Positions 7,011 through 13,866 of a DNA stretch of 16,688 bases are shown in pieces. The stretch is from positions 1-16,688 of the forward strand of contig JBMNOM010000019.1 in the NCBI GenBank assembly GCA_050943075.1, in the 5' to 3' direction. Each line of letters starts with the position of its first letter. The stretch's first letter is position 1. The notes below the pieces were generated by a model, which was not told where the DNA came from, searched no databases, and saw nothing but the letters and a program-made list of their open reading frames with translations. This DNA is from CAJKWP01 sp050943075 (GTDB lineage: Bacteria > Bacillota > Clostridia > Christensenellales > UBA1242). Position numbers and translations under genes: made by a program.

Positions 7011-7958
7011 ATGAGAAAAACAACAGCAGAGATAATTCAAGAAACATTTTATGAAATCAGCGACAAATATTTGCCATTTTTAACAGCAACAATTGTGTCA
7101 CTGTCCTTTTTGCTTGCGTCATTTTTATTTTTGCCACCATTTGGTTTTTTTATAAGTATTGGCGTTTATGGGTGCTTAATGGTGGGCATGGCTGGCTTTG
7201 GAATTAAAACATTGGACGAAAAGAAAGCAAAAATTGAAGACATTGCCAAAGAGTTTAAAAACATTTTAAATCTTTTCATTGCAGAAGTTGTTAAAATTTT
7301 CTTCATTGCGTTTTGGGGAATTTTCTTAATTGTGCCAGGAATTTACAAATGTTTGGAATACTCGCAAATGCACTTTATCTTAAGCGAAAAGAGAAACATT
7401 GGTGTGTTTGAAGCATTGGCAGAAAGCAAAAAATTAACACATAACCACAAAGGAAAAATTTTGCTTTTATATTTAACCTTAATTTTAATGACAGTCATAT
7501 TAACATTGTTTAACGGAAGCGTTGTTATAATTGCAAAACTTTTTGTTCCAATTTCACAAACAGGCTCACTTGTTTGGTTTGGATTAATGACACTTATATT
7601 AGTTGTTTTTGTTGTATGTCCATTTGCTCATATAAGCAAAACGCTGTTATATGAAACACTTAAAGAAGAAAACAAAAAAGGAAAAACAAACCCAAAACCT
7701 TCCACTCTAAGCGAAGTTGCACAAGAAATTGTTAAAGCATTTAAACCAAGTAAAAAGGAGAAAAAAGAAATGAAACAAGAAATGAAAGAAATGAAAAATA
7801 ACATAGAAAAAAAAGCAAAACAAACAGGAGATAAAATTAAAAAAACAACAAGAAAGGCTGCTGATAATGTGAAAAAAGGCGCAACAGATCTTGCCAAAAA
7901 AACAAAGAAAGCAGCAAAAGGGACAAAAAAAGCAGTTGAAGATGCTTTTGAAAAATAA
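7011..7958 (+). CDS. DUF975-like integral membrane protein with lysine-rich repetitive tail
   Basis: A 315-residue protein with about four to five membrane helices (about 21-42, 44-64, 88-110, 148-175, 186-206). The core FWGIFLIVPGIYKCLEYSQMHFILSE around 101-126 and the later EALAESKKLTHNHKGK (134-149) fit the DUF975 family of uncharacterised Gram-positive membrane proteins. After residue 215 comes a charged cytosolic tail: from about 249 to 315 it is mostly Lys, Ala, Glu, Thr and Asp, and 267-310 falls into 11-residue blocks typical of LEA-like or apolipoprotein-like amphipathic helices. The ATG at 7011 lacks a good ribosome binding site and a short basic frame ends just before it. A terminator follows the stop codon. 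Function is unknown; the tail might bind nucleic acid, ribosomes or membrane. Confidence 0.85.
   Translation: MRKTTAEIIQETFYEISDKYLPFLTATIVSLSFLLASFLFLPPFGFFISIGVYGCLMVGMAGFGIKTLDEKKAKIEDIAKEFKNILNLFIAEVVKIFFIAFWGIFLIVPGIYKCLEYSQMHFILSEKRNIGVFEALAESKKLTHNHKGKILLLYLTLILMTVILTLFNGSVVIIAKLFVPISQTGSLVWFGLMTLILVVFVVCPFAHISKTLLYETLKEENKKGKTNPKPSTLSEVAQEIVKAFKPSKKEKKEMKQEMKEMKNNIEKKAKQTGDKIKKTTRKAADNVKKGATDLAKKTKKAAKGTKKAVEDAFEK
7755..7772 (+). promoter_or_regulatory. Internal ribosome binding site and ATG within the membrane protein gene
   Basis: AAGGAG at 7755-7760 is followed, nine bases after, by an in-frame ATG at 7770-7772 (codon 254). This is a better translation start signal than that of the full gene at 7011. 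If used, it would give a separate 62-residue soluble lysine-rich protein made of the tail alone. The motif could equally be a by-product of Lys-Lys-Glu codons. Confidence 0.4.
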
Positions 7959-7977
7959 AATAAAAATAAGAAAAGCG

Positions 7978-8004
7978 AAAAAAGCAAACATAATTTGCTT
8001 TTTT
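7978..8004 (+). terminator. Terminator after the DUF975-like gene
   Basis: AAAAAAGCAAA (7978-7988) pairs with TTTGCTTTTTT (7994-8004) over a CATAA loop, with the T-run continuing to 8006. It starts 20 bases after the stop codon at 7958. Confidence 0.8.
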
Positions 8005-8027
8005 TTATTTCACATTTTTTTGTTTAG

Positions 8028-8098
8028 TGATAAAATATAAATAGCTAAAAAAGAAAGTGGCTAAAAAAAGAAAAAAAACAAAACAAATTTGGTATACT
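8028..8098 (+). promoter_or_regulatory. Candidate promoter region of the Sel1-like gene
   Basis: Two extended -10 candidates precede the gene: TGATAAAAT (8028-8036) and TGGTATACT (8090-8098). Neither has a convincing -35. The second would leave a leader of only about 12 bases before the ATG at 8117, so the first may be the more workable start. Confidence 0.35.
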
Positions 8099-8116
8099 AG
8101 AAGAAAGGAAGAAATC

Positions 8117-8710
8117 ATGCAACAAGAAAACCAAAACACTTTTTCAATTTTTGAAGCAAGGCAAGCTTTTATGAAAATGAGAAATAGCCTTGAAAGAATT
8201 GTGGCAACCACACCAGAAAGGCTTTTAAGTTCAAGATATGGCAAAGCATTTGGCGACATTTACACCGAAGCCACATTGGGCGACATTGTTGCTCAAGATT
8301 TTTTGGGCTATATTTTTAAGCGTGGCAGAGAAAACTTGGTGCCAGAAAACATTGACCTTTCAATGCAATGGTTAATTTTGGCTGCAGCAAACGGCAACCC
8401 GCTTTCACTTGAAAGGCTTGCAATTTTTCTTAATTCTGCTTACGACGAAATTTTGCGCCACCCAGATTTTGATTATATTAAAGATAAAAACAACCTAACA
8501 CCCGATGTTTTTACCCCTGTTGTTGGCAAATTAATTTGCGAGGCAATTGTGGATGAACTTGGAATTAGCGCACTTAAAATCATCAAAGAAGTTCCAACCG
8601 AACTTCGTTTTAACAACCGCACAATGAACATCTATGACAACGCAAGAAACAAAGTTCTTCCAGTTGTAATCAAATTTTTGAAGGGCGAAAACCCTTATTC
8701 TGAAAAATAA
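8117..8710 (+). CDS. Sel1-like repeat protein of unknown role
   Basis: A 197-residue soluble helical protein. Around residues 42-105 the pattern (YGKAFGDIYTEATLGDIVAQDFLGYIF..., then SMQWLILAAANGNPLSLERLA) matches paired Sel1-like (TPR-type) helices: small residue-G-[DN]-x-x-A/L-x-x-x-L-[GA]. Such repeats bind proteins; no catalytic motif is visible. The C-terminal 90 residues are not recognised. The frame is open back to 8057, giving 20 more Lys/Arg-rich residues, but AAAGGA at 8104-8109 is well spaced before the ATG at 8117. It stands alone between terminators and converges with the aminopeptidase gene. It could be a scaffold or regulator; I assign no process. Confidence 0.8.
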   Translation: MQQENQNTFSIFEARQAFMKMRNSLERIVATTPERLLSSRYGKAFGDIYTEATLGDIVAQDFLGYIFKRGRENLVPENIDLSMQWLILAAANGNPLSLERLAIFLNSAYDEILRHPDFDYIKDKNNLTPDVFTPVVGKLICEAIVDELGISALKIIKEVPTELRFNNRTMNIYDNARNKVLPVVIKFLKGENPYSEK

Positions 8711-8802
8711 ATTCAAATTAAATTGCTCAATTTTTAAAAGCAAACAAGTTGTTAAAATTGCATAATTTAATTATTTTAAGCAAAAATTTAATAAAAAATT
8801 AA

Positions 8803-8829
8803 AAAAAGTCATAGTTTTTATGACTTTTT
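8803..8829. terminator. Bidirectional terminator between convergent genes
   Basis: AAAAAGTCATA (8803-8813) pairs perfectly with TATGACTTTTT (8819-8829) over a five-base loop, with T-rich flanks on both strands. It ends the aminopeptidase gene on the minus strand and can end the Sel1-like gene on the plus strand. Confidence 0.85.
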
Positions 8830-8851
8830 CTTTTATTTTTATAAATTTTAA

Positions 8852-9961
8852 TTAATTCAACAAATTTTTAAAATTCAATTCTTCAAGTTCTGGCAAAACA
8901 AAAATGCCATCTTTTCTAATAAGAACATCATCAAAATAAATTTCTCCGCCGCCGTATTCTTCACTTTGGTTGCACACCAAATCCCAATGCACAATACTTT
9001 TGTTTCCGTTGTTTGCTTCCTCATAACACTCGCCTGGTGTTAAGTGAAAACTCTTTGCCATTTTCTCATCAAACAAAATATCAAGCATAGGAATTGTCAC
9101 AAATGGATTAACCCCAATTGCAAACTCTCCAAAATAACGCGCGCCTTCATCACTGTCCAAAATTTCATTCATGGCTTTTGTGTTGGAACTTGTTGCTTTA
9201 ACAATTTTGCCATTTTCCACTTCCAAATAAACATTGTCAAAACGCTTGCCGTCGTAAACTGTTGGAATTGTGTATGTGATGTAGCCATTAACACTGTCTT
9301 TAACTGGCGCTGTAAAAACTTCGCCATCTGGAATGTTGCTTTGCCCTGCACACACAACACTTCCAATGCCTTTAATTGAAAATGTTAAATCCGTGCCCGT
9401 TCCTTTAATGTGAACTTTGTCTGTTTTGTCCATGAGCGCTTTCAATTTTTCCATTGGCGCTTGCATTTTTTTATAATCAAATGTGCAAATATCAAAATAA
9501 TATTTTTCAAACACATCTGTTGGCAAACCAGCATTTTGAGCAAACGCAGGTGTTGGATAATTTAAAATCACCCATTTTGTGTGGTCCACACGCTGTGCCA
9601 AAATTGCGTCAGAAAAAAACTTGTTTTCCAAAATCATTTTTTCACTTGGCACATCACTCAAATTAAATGTGTTCACTTTTGCCCTAACGCCAATATAAGC
9701 GTCCATATCCTTCATAAGCTCAAGTTTGTGTTTTTGGCGCGCTGTGTGAAACTCCTCTGTTCCATTCAAAATCATCTTTTTGTCAATAAGCCAGTTGTGT
9801 TGCAAAACAAATGGAAACCCACCTGCTTTAAAAACCTCGTCCACCAAAATTGCAACAAACTCGCTTGGGGCGTCAAAAGCCTCAATTAAAACTTTTTCTC
9901 CCTGTTTAATTTCTGTGGAATAATTAACCAACAAATTTGCAAGTTTAATCATTTTTTTCAT
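8852..9961 (-). CDS. M29-family metallo-aminopeptidase
   Basis: A 369-residue protein of the M29 (AmpS/PepS, thermophilic aminopeptidase) family, cytosolic exopeptidases that use two metal ions to remove N-terminal residues from peptides. The metal-binding signature is complete: Glu214 in NIPDGEVFTAP, Glu279 in RYFGEFAIG, His306 in KSFHLTPG, and His325/Asp327 in IVHWDLV. The N-terminal half (1-190) carries the typical KLANLLVNYSTEIKQGEKVLIEA opening. It is somewhat shorter than the usual 400-415 residues. AAGGAG with six-base spacing supports the ATG at 9961. It appears to be a single-gene unit with its own terminator, likely serving peptide recycling. Confidence 0.95.
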   Translation of the reverse strand: MKKMIKLANLLVNYSTEIKQGEKVLIEAFDAPSEFVAILVDEVFKAGGFPFVLQHNWLIDKKMILNGTEEFHTARQKHKLELMKDMDAYIGVRAKVNTFNLSDVPSEKMILENKFFSDAILAQRVDHTKWVILNYPTPAFAQNAGLPTDVFEKYYFDICTFDYKKMQAPMEKLKALMDKTDKVHIKGTGTDLTFSIKGIGSVVCAGQSNIPDGEVFTAPVKDSVNGYITYTIPTVYDGKRFDNVYLEVENGKIVKATSSNTKAMNEILDSDEGARYFGEFAIGVNPFVTIPMLDILFDEKMAKSFHLTPGECYEEANNGNKSIVHWDLVCNQSEEYGGGEIYFDDVLIRKDGIFVLPELEELNFKNLLN

Positions 9962-10084
9962 AAAAAACTCCTTAATTTAATATAAGCATTTTAACAAAAT
10001 TTTATTAAAAACACTCTGCGTTTAAACACACAATTTCAATAATTTGAAAATATTTAATTAAAAATTGATAAAATTATAAAAAAA

Positions 10085-10100
10085 GACGCAATAATGCGTC
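10085..10100 (-). terminator. Terminator of the rpiB-glycosyltransferase-like operon
   Basis: GACGCA (10085-10090) and TGCGTC (10095-10100) form a compact 6-bp stem with an ATAA loop, followed on the minus strand by seven T (10084-10078). It lies about 20 bases after the stop of the glycosyltransferase-like gene. Confidence 0.75.
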
Positions 10101-10121
10101 AATTTTATTTTTTTGTTAAAA

Positions 10122-10955
10122 CTATTTTGTTTGTTTTTCTTCTTGTGTTTCTTTTTCAACACTCAAATCGCCATAATAATTCACAATGGAAAGTTTTAAA
10201 GCAGCATGCAAAGTTAAAAACCCAAACAACACAAAAAACACAATAAACAAAAGCCCAAGCAAAAACGTCAGTTTGCCAAACACAGCCAAAATCACAAAGC
10301 CGGCAATGCTTAAAACAAGCAAAGCACTTTCAATGCAAAGAGTTGTAATTTGTTTTTTAAGTGTAAATTTTTCTGGTTTTGGTTCTGGCAAATCATCTTT
10401 TTCAACATAGCTAATGTCAAACCCAACCCATCTGTTAACCTTTGTTAAAATAATTGGGTTAATTGCTGTTTTTAAAACAGACAAAGGAATTTCGCCAAAC
10501 AAAACAAGCCCAATGTCGCCATCATAAAGCGAGTAGCCAAAAATCAATTTAACAATTTTTGCATAAAGTTTTTCAAAAAACATTTTCACTTTGTTTGCTT
10601 TTTGCTTTGGGCGTCTATAAACAGCAATTGGCACATTATGTTTAAGCATTTCAACAAAATAATCACTCATAATTGTGGCATAGTCAAAATAATCTCTGCA
10701 CAAAATTAAGGCTTTGCCTTTCACCTGTTCAAGTGCATGTGCAATCATATAGTTTTCGCTTTTATTGTCTTCAAACTCAAGCACTTTAAGCCTTGAAAAG
10801 CTTTTTTCATGGTCTTTCAAGTTTGCAATTTGTGGGTTGCTTTTCTTAACAAGCAAAATCATTTCAAAATTCTTTCCATATTTGCTTGTCAAAATGTCAT
10901 AAATTTTGTCCCAGTGCATTTGCTTTTCAATCACACTAAACATATAACTAATCAT
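10122..10955 (-). CDS. Glycosyltransferase family 2-like membrane-anchored protein, degenerate
   Basis: A 277-residue protein with a soluble N-terminal domain (1-200) and two C-terminal membrane helices (about 204-226 and 229-252), the layout of DPM1/GtrB-like polyprenyl-phosphate glycosyltransferases. The central part (SDYFVEMLKHNVPIAVYRRP, then a basic stretch, KLYAKIVKLIFGYSLYDGDIGLVLF) resembles their R...K...LYR...G....D.G.RLF segment. However, the N-terminus lacks the usual nucleotide-sugar loop, and the DxD motif is not evident (CRDYFDYA at 86-93 is the nearest). It may be inactive or a distant relative. AAGGAG supports the ATG at 10955. It follows rpiB by 24 bp, so the two are co-transcribed; the reason for the pairing is unclear. 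Confidence 0.6.
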   Translation of the reverse strand: MISYMFSVIEKQMHWDKIYDILTSKYGKNFEMILLVKKSNPQIANLKDHEKSFSRLKVLEFEDNKSENYMIAHALEQVKGKALILCRDYFDYATIMSDYFVEMLKHNVPIAVYRRPKQKANKVKMFFEKLYAKIVKLIFGYSLYDGDIGLVLFGEIPLSVLKTAINPIILTKVNRWVGFDISYVEKDDLPEPKPEKFTLKKQITTLCIESALLVLSIAGFVILAVFGKLTFLLGLLFIVFFVLFGFLTLHAALKLSIVNYYGDLSVEKETQEEKQTK

Positions 10956-10979
10956 ATAAACTCCTTAAACAAAAACAAA

Positions 10980-11414
10980 TTAAAATTTTGTTTTTTCAAG
11001 TTTCTTCACGCGTTTTTGGTGTCTGCCGCCTTCAAAGTCCACTGTCAAAAATTCTTTAATAATGGAAATTGCTTTATTTTTCGAAACCACCTTGGCTGGT
11101 AAAACAAGCACATTTGCGTCGTTGTGGCGTCTTGAAAGAGCTGCTGTTGTTTTGTTGGAGCAAAGCGCCGCCCTAATTTTTGGGTTGCGGTTTGCCGACA
11201 TGCTCATTCCAATTCCAGTATAGCAAATGTAAATGCCAACATTATTTGGGCTTTCAAGCACTTTTTTGTTTGCAAGTGCTGCAAAATCTGGATAATCAAC
11301 ACTGTCGGGTGAATATGTGCCAACATCAATTGTTAAAATATTTTCATTATTAAAAAATTTTTTAATTTCTTCTTTCAATTCATAACCTTTGTGGTCTGCT
11401 GCTAAAACAATCAT
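10980..11414 (-). CDS. rpiB: Ribose-5-phosphate isomerase B
   Basis: RpiB/LacAB-family isomerase of 144 residues, normal length, interconverting ribulose 5-phosphate and ribose 5-phosphate in the pentose phosphate pathway. Visible active-site parts are AADHKG (Asp7, His8), Cys64 and Thr66 in CYTGIGMSMSANR (the common form is CGTGIG, so Gly is Tyr here), His97 in SRRHNDANVL, and Arg131/Arg135 in FEGGRHQKRV. The frame is open to 11447, but AAGGAGG lies five bases before the ATG at 11414. It heads a two-gene operon with the glycosyltransferase-like gene. Related members isomerise allose or galactose phosphates, but the motif set best fits RpiB. Confidence 0.95.
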   Translation of the reverse strand: MIVLAADHKGYELKEEIKKFFNNENILTIDVGTYSPDSVDYPDFAALANKKVLESPNNVGIYICYTGIGMSMSANRNPKIRAALCSNKTTAALSRRHNDANVLVLPAKVVSKNKAISIIKEFLTVDFEGGRHQKRVKKLEKTKF

Positions 11415-11454
11415 AACATCCTCCTTAAAGAAGTTTAAAATTAACATTTTAATT

Positions 11455-11482
11455 ATTATAACTCATTTTACACTAAAAACAA
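11455..11482 (-). promoter_or_regulatory. Promoter of the rpiB operon
   Basis: Minus strand: -35 TTGTTT (11482-11477), a 16-bp spacer and a consensus -10 TATAAT (11460-11455), about 40 bases before the rpiB start codon. A consensus TTGACA lies six bases further out but would give a 22-bp spacer. Confidence 0.65.
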
Positions 11483-11522
11483 TGTCAAATAAAACATTTT
11501 TATAACTAAATCAAACAAAACC

Positions 11523-12005
11523 TTATTTCTTGTTTCTTTTGTCTTTAAAAAAGTTTTTAAGAATAACAGAACATTCATCTTTCAAAACACCGCCAACAAA
11601 ATGTGTTTTGTGGTTTAAACTGCTTGAAGACAAAATCTTTTCAAAAAGCTCTTTGTTTTCATTGTCTGCGCCATAAAAAACAGTGCCAATTCTTGCGTTA
11701 ACCACAGCACCAGCACACATTGGACAAGGCATGAGCGTCACAAACAAATCACAGTTTTCAAGACGCCAGTCGTTTTTCTTTTTGCATGCTTTTGTAATTG
11801 CAATAATTTCCGCGTGCAAAATTGCACTTCTTTTTTTGTTGCGCGTGTTATGGGCTTTTGCAATCACTTTGCCATCCTCAACAATAACCACACCAATTGG
11901 CACTTCACCTTTTTTTGCAGCTTTGTTTGCTTCTTCAAGTGCAAGCGCCATAAAGTGTTTGCCATATTCTTCCAAGTTGGCTTTATCAACAGTTTTTTGT
12001 TTCAC
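11523..12005 (-). CDS. tadA: tRNA-specific adenosine deaminase
   Basis: TadA, 160 residues, converts the wobble adenosine of tRNA-Arg(ACG) to inosine. The zinc/catalytic motif HAE is at 64-66 and PCPMCAGA at 93-100 (Cys94, Cys97). The residue before PC is Met (TLMPC) where Glu (TLEPC) is usual. A start at GTG 12005 is chosen: AAAGGA precedes it with eight-base spacing, and a promoter at 12054-12026 would begin the mRNA near 12019, so the longer ATG start at 12050 would lie outside the transcript. It is divergent from engB, the two promoters lying about 35 bp apart. Free guanine or cytosine deaminases share the fold, but the length and motif context favour TadA. Confidence 0.93.
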   Translation of the reverse strand: MKQKTVDKANLEEYGKHFMALALEEANKAAKKGEVPIGVVIVEDGKVIAKAHNTRNKKRSAILHAEIIAITKACKKKNDWRLENCDLFVTLMPCPMCAGAVVNARIGTVFYGADNENKELFEKILSSSSLNHKTHFVGGVLKDECSVILKNFFKDKRNKK

Positions 12006-12025
12006 TTTGTCTTTCCTTTTTAAAC

Positions 12026-12054
12026 ATTGTAAACCAAACAAAAAAAACAAGCAA
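12026..12054 (-). promoter_or_regulatory. Promoter of tadA
   Basis: Minus strand: -35 TTGCTT (12054-12049), an exact 17-bp spacer and -10 TACAAT (12031-12026). It supports the GTG start at 12005, leaving a short leader of about 15 bases that carries the ribosome binding site. Confidence 0.7.
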
Positions 12055-12090
12055 CAAAATTTAAAAAATGATTAAATTCTTGCGTTTGGG

Positions 12091-12119
12091 TGTTCAAAAG
12101 CATTTTTTTGTGCTATAAT
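12091..12119 (+). promoter_or_regulatory. Promoter of engB-walJ
   Basis: Plus strand: an extended consensus -10, TGCTATAAT (TATAAT at 12114-12119), with a weak -35 TGTTCA (12091-12096) 17 bp upstream. It leaves a leader of about 95 bases before engB, AT-rich with no recognised riboswitch. Confidence 0.7.
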
Positions 12120-12220
12120 CTAAAAGCAAATTCAGCAAACAGATAAATTGATTAATTTTAATTAAAAAATTCAAAAAAGAAAATGCCGGCTTTTTTAAGC
12201 AAGGCCATAAGGATAAGAAA

Positions 12221-12805
12221 ATGATTGTAAAAAACGCAAAATTTTTAACAAGTGTCGCTTCAGCAAGCAACTTGCTTAAAGACGACGTGCCAGAAATTGC
12301 ATTTGTTGGCAGAAGTAATGTTGGCAAAAGCAGTTTAATTAACGCATTAACAAACCAAAACAAACTTGCAAAAACATCACAAACACCAGGCAGAACAAGG
12401 CTGGTTAATTATTTTGCAGTTAATAATGACACAGTAAGGTTTGTGGACTTGCCTGGCTATGGTTATGCAAAAGCAAGCAAAGAAAGCCAAAAAGAATGGA
12501 GTTCTTTAATTGGAGATTACCTTTTAAAAAGCAAAAACTTAAAACTTTTGTTTTTACTTGTGGATGTTCGCCACACTCCAAACAACCTGGATGTTATGAT
12601 GCAAGAATTTGCTTTTAACAACCAAATTCCTTGTGTGATTATTGCCACAAAAAGTGACAAAATTGCCAAAAGCAAACTTCCTGTTTACATTAAAGAAATT
12701 GCCTCAACATTAAAAGTTGGAACAGCAAACATTTTCCCATTTTCAAGCGAAACCAAAGTGGGCAAAACACAAATTTTAGACAAAATTGATCAATTCATCA
12801 ATTAA
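12221..12805 (+). CDS. engB: Ribosome biogenesis GTP-binding protein EngB/YsxC
   Basis: A 194-residue TRAFAC-class GTPase of the EngB (YihA/YsxC) family, which helps late assembly of the 50S subunit. All G motifs are present: G1 GRSNVGKS (30-37), G2 TPGRT (55-59), G3 DLPG (76-79) followed by YGYA, G4 TKSD (143-146) and G5 SSE (175-177). Length is normal. AAGGAT with six-base spacing supports the ATG at 12221. It is followed 26 bp later by walJ in the same direction, so the two form an operon. All its isoleucine codons are ATT or ATC, a useful baseline for resident codon use. Confidence 0.97.
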   Translation: MIVKNAKFLTSVASASNLLKDDVPEIAFVGRSNVGKSSLINALTNQNKLAKTSQTPGRTRLVNYFAVNNDTVRFVDLPGYGYAKASKESQKEWSSLIGDYLLKSKNLKLLFLLVDVRHTPNNLDVMMQEFAFNNQIPCVIIATKSDKIAKSKLPVYIKEIASTLKVGTANIFPFSSETKVGKTQILDKIDQFIN

Positions 12806-12831
12806 CCATACAAACAACAAAGGACAAAACA

Positions 12832-13626
12832 ATGATACGAGTTTGTAATTTCTCCTCCGGAAGCGAAGGAAACTGCACATACATAGAAGTTAATAATAGC
12901 ACACGAATTTTAATTGACGCAGGAATAAGCGCGTCAATTATTGTTTCACGCCTAAAACTCCTTAAAGTTGACCCAAGCACAATTGACGGAATCATCATTT
13001 CTCACGAACATTCCGACCACATTAAAGGCCTTGATGTTTTTGCTTCAAAATACAACATTCCAATATATGCTCATCAATCATTATGGCCCGCTTTAAACAA
13101 AAAATTAACAAGAATTTTAAGCATTTATAAACAAGTTTTCTATTCCCAAACTTTCAACATTAAAGACGCCATTATCGACAGCGTTCCAGTTTCTCACGAC
13201 GCAAGCCACACAAGCGCATTTAAGGTTTCAAATGGAGAAAGCGGGGTTGCAATTATAACCGACCTTGGCATCTACGACCAAAACGTGCTTGCACTTGCGC
13301 AAAAATGCCAAGTTGTTTACATTGAATCCAATCACGATGAAGAAATGCTTCGCACAAACCCAAACTACCCTTTCCATTTAAAGAAAAGAATTTTGTCCTC
13401 AAAAGGCCACCTTTCCAACACACAATGTGCAGGCGCAATTGAAACAATGGCAAGAAACGGAACAAAACAATTTGTGCTTTCCCATCTTTCAAAACACAAC
13501 AACACACCCGACAAGGCTTTTCAAACAGTTTGCGCAATTCTTGCGTCAAAAGGCATAATTGAAAGCAAACACATCAAAATTGACATCGCTTCAACCGAAA
13601 TTGGCAACATTTTCAAAATTGTGTAA
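12832..13626 (+). CDS. walJ: MBL-fold metallohydrolase of the WalJ/YycJ family
   Basis: A 264-residue metallo-beta-lactamase-fold protein. It opens with the family's SSGSEGNC (8-15) and has the metal-binding HEHSDH (58-63), further ligands near His122, Asp144 and ESNHD (165-169), SSKGHLSN (189-196) and LSHLS with His217. These match WalJ (YycJ), linked in other Firmicutes to the WalRK cell-wall regulon and to a DNA 5' exonuclease activity. Here it is next to engB rather than walRK. AAAGGA precedes the ATG at 12832. The last codons (ATT GTG TAA) form the first unit of a 13-bp tandem repeat that runs on downstream. Confidence 0.93.
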   Translation: MIRVCNFSSGSEGNCTYIEVNNSTRILIDAGISASIIVSRLKLLKVDPSTIDGIIISHEHSDHIKGLDVFASKYNIPIYAHQSLWPALNKKLTRILSIYKQVFYSQTFNIKDAIIDSVPVSHDASHTSAFKVSNGESGVAIITDLGIYDQNVLALAQKCQVVYIESNHDEEMLRTNPNYPFHLKKRILSSKGHLSNTQCAGAIETMARNGTKQFVLSHLSKHNNTPDKAFQTVCAILASKGIIESKHIKIDIASTEIGNIFKIV

Positions 13627-13695
13627 CTAAATTATGCAACAAAATTGTGTAACTAAATTGTGTAACTAAATTGTGTAACTAAATTGTGTAACTAT
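13618..13695 (+). repeat. Six tandem 13-bp repeats spanning the walJ stop codon
   Basis: Six units of ATTGTGTAACTAA lie head to tail: 13618-13630, 13631-13643 (diverged, ATTATGCAACAAA), 13644-13656, 13657-13669, 13670-13682 and 13683-13695 (last base changed). Unit one contains the walJ stop. As 13 is one more than a multiple of three, successive copies put TAA in all three frames. Confidence 0.95.
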
Positions 13696-13709
13696 TAATT
13701 AAAATATTA

Positions 13710-13760
13710 AAAAAATTGGGCATATAAGCAAACAAAAGCGCTTTAAACACCCAATTTTTT
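13710..13760 (+). terminator. Terminator of engB-walJ
   Basis: AAAAAATTGGG (13710-13720) pairs perfectly with CCCAATTTTTT (13750-13760). The 29-base loop contains its own small palindrome, AAAGCGCTTT. It follows the tandem repeat. Confidence 0.7.
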
Positions 13761-13826
13761 GTTTAAATTATAATAAACCCATTTCATTTTTTTAAGCAAA
13801 CAGCAACATCAACAAAAAATTGCAAC

Positions 13827-13857
13827 AAAAAAACTCTTTGTTAAAAAGAGTTTTTTT
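13827..13857 (-). terminator. Terminator of the intact secreted-protein gene
   Basis: AAAAAAACTCTTT (13827-13839) pairs with AAAGAGTTTTTTT (13845-13857) over a five-base loop, giving a U-run on the minus strand ten bases after the stop codon at 13867. It can also act on the plus strand as a second stop for walJ transcripts. Confidence 0.85.
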
Positions 13858-13866
13858 AAGTTCAAA

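Noticed and set aside
7628..7991. Phe- and Leu-rich minus-strand frames opposite the lysine-rich tail
   Set aside because: They are mirror images of Lys/Glu codons of the real gene and have no start signals.
12006..12050. Longer ATG start for tadA at 12050
   Set aside because: It lies upstream of the predicted transcription start, inside the promoter, and has no ribosome binding site; GTG at 12005 has both.
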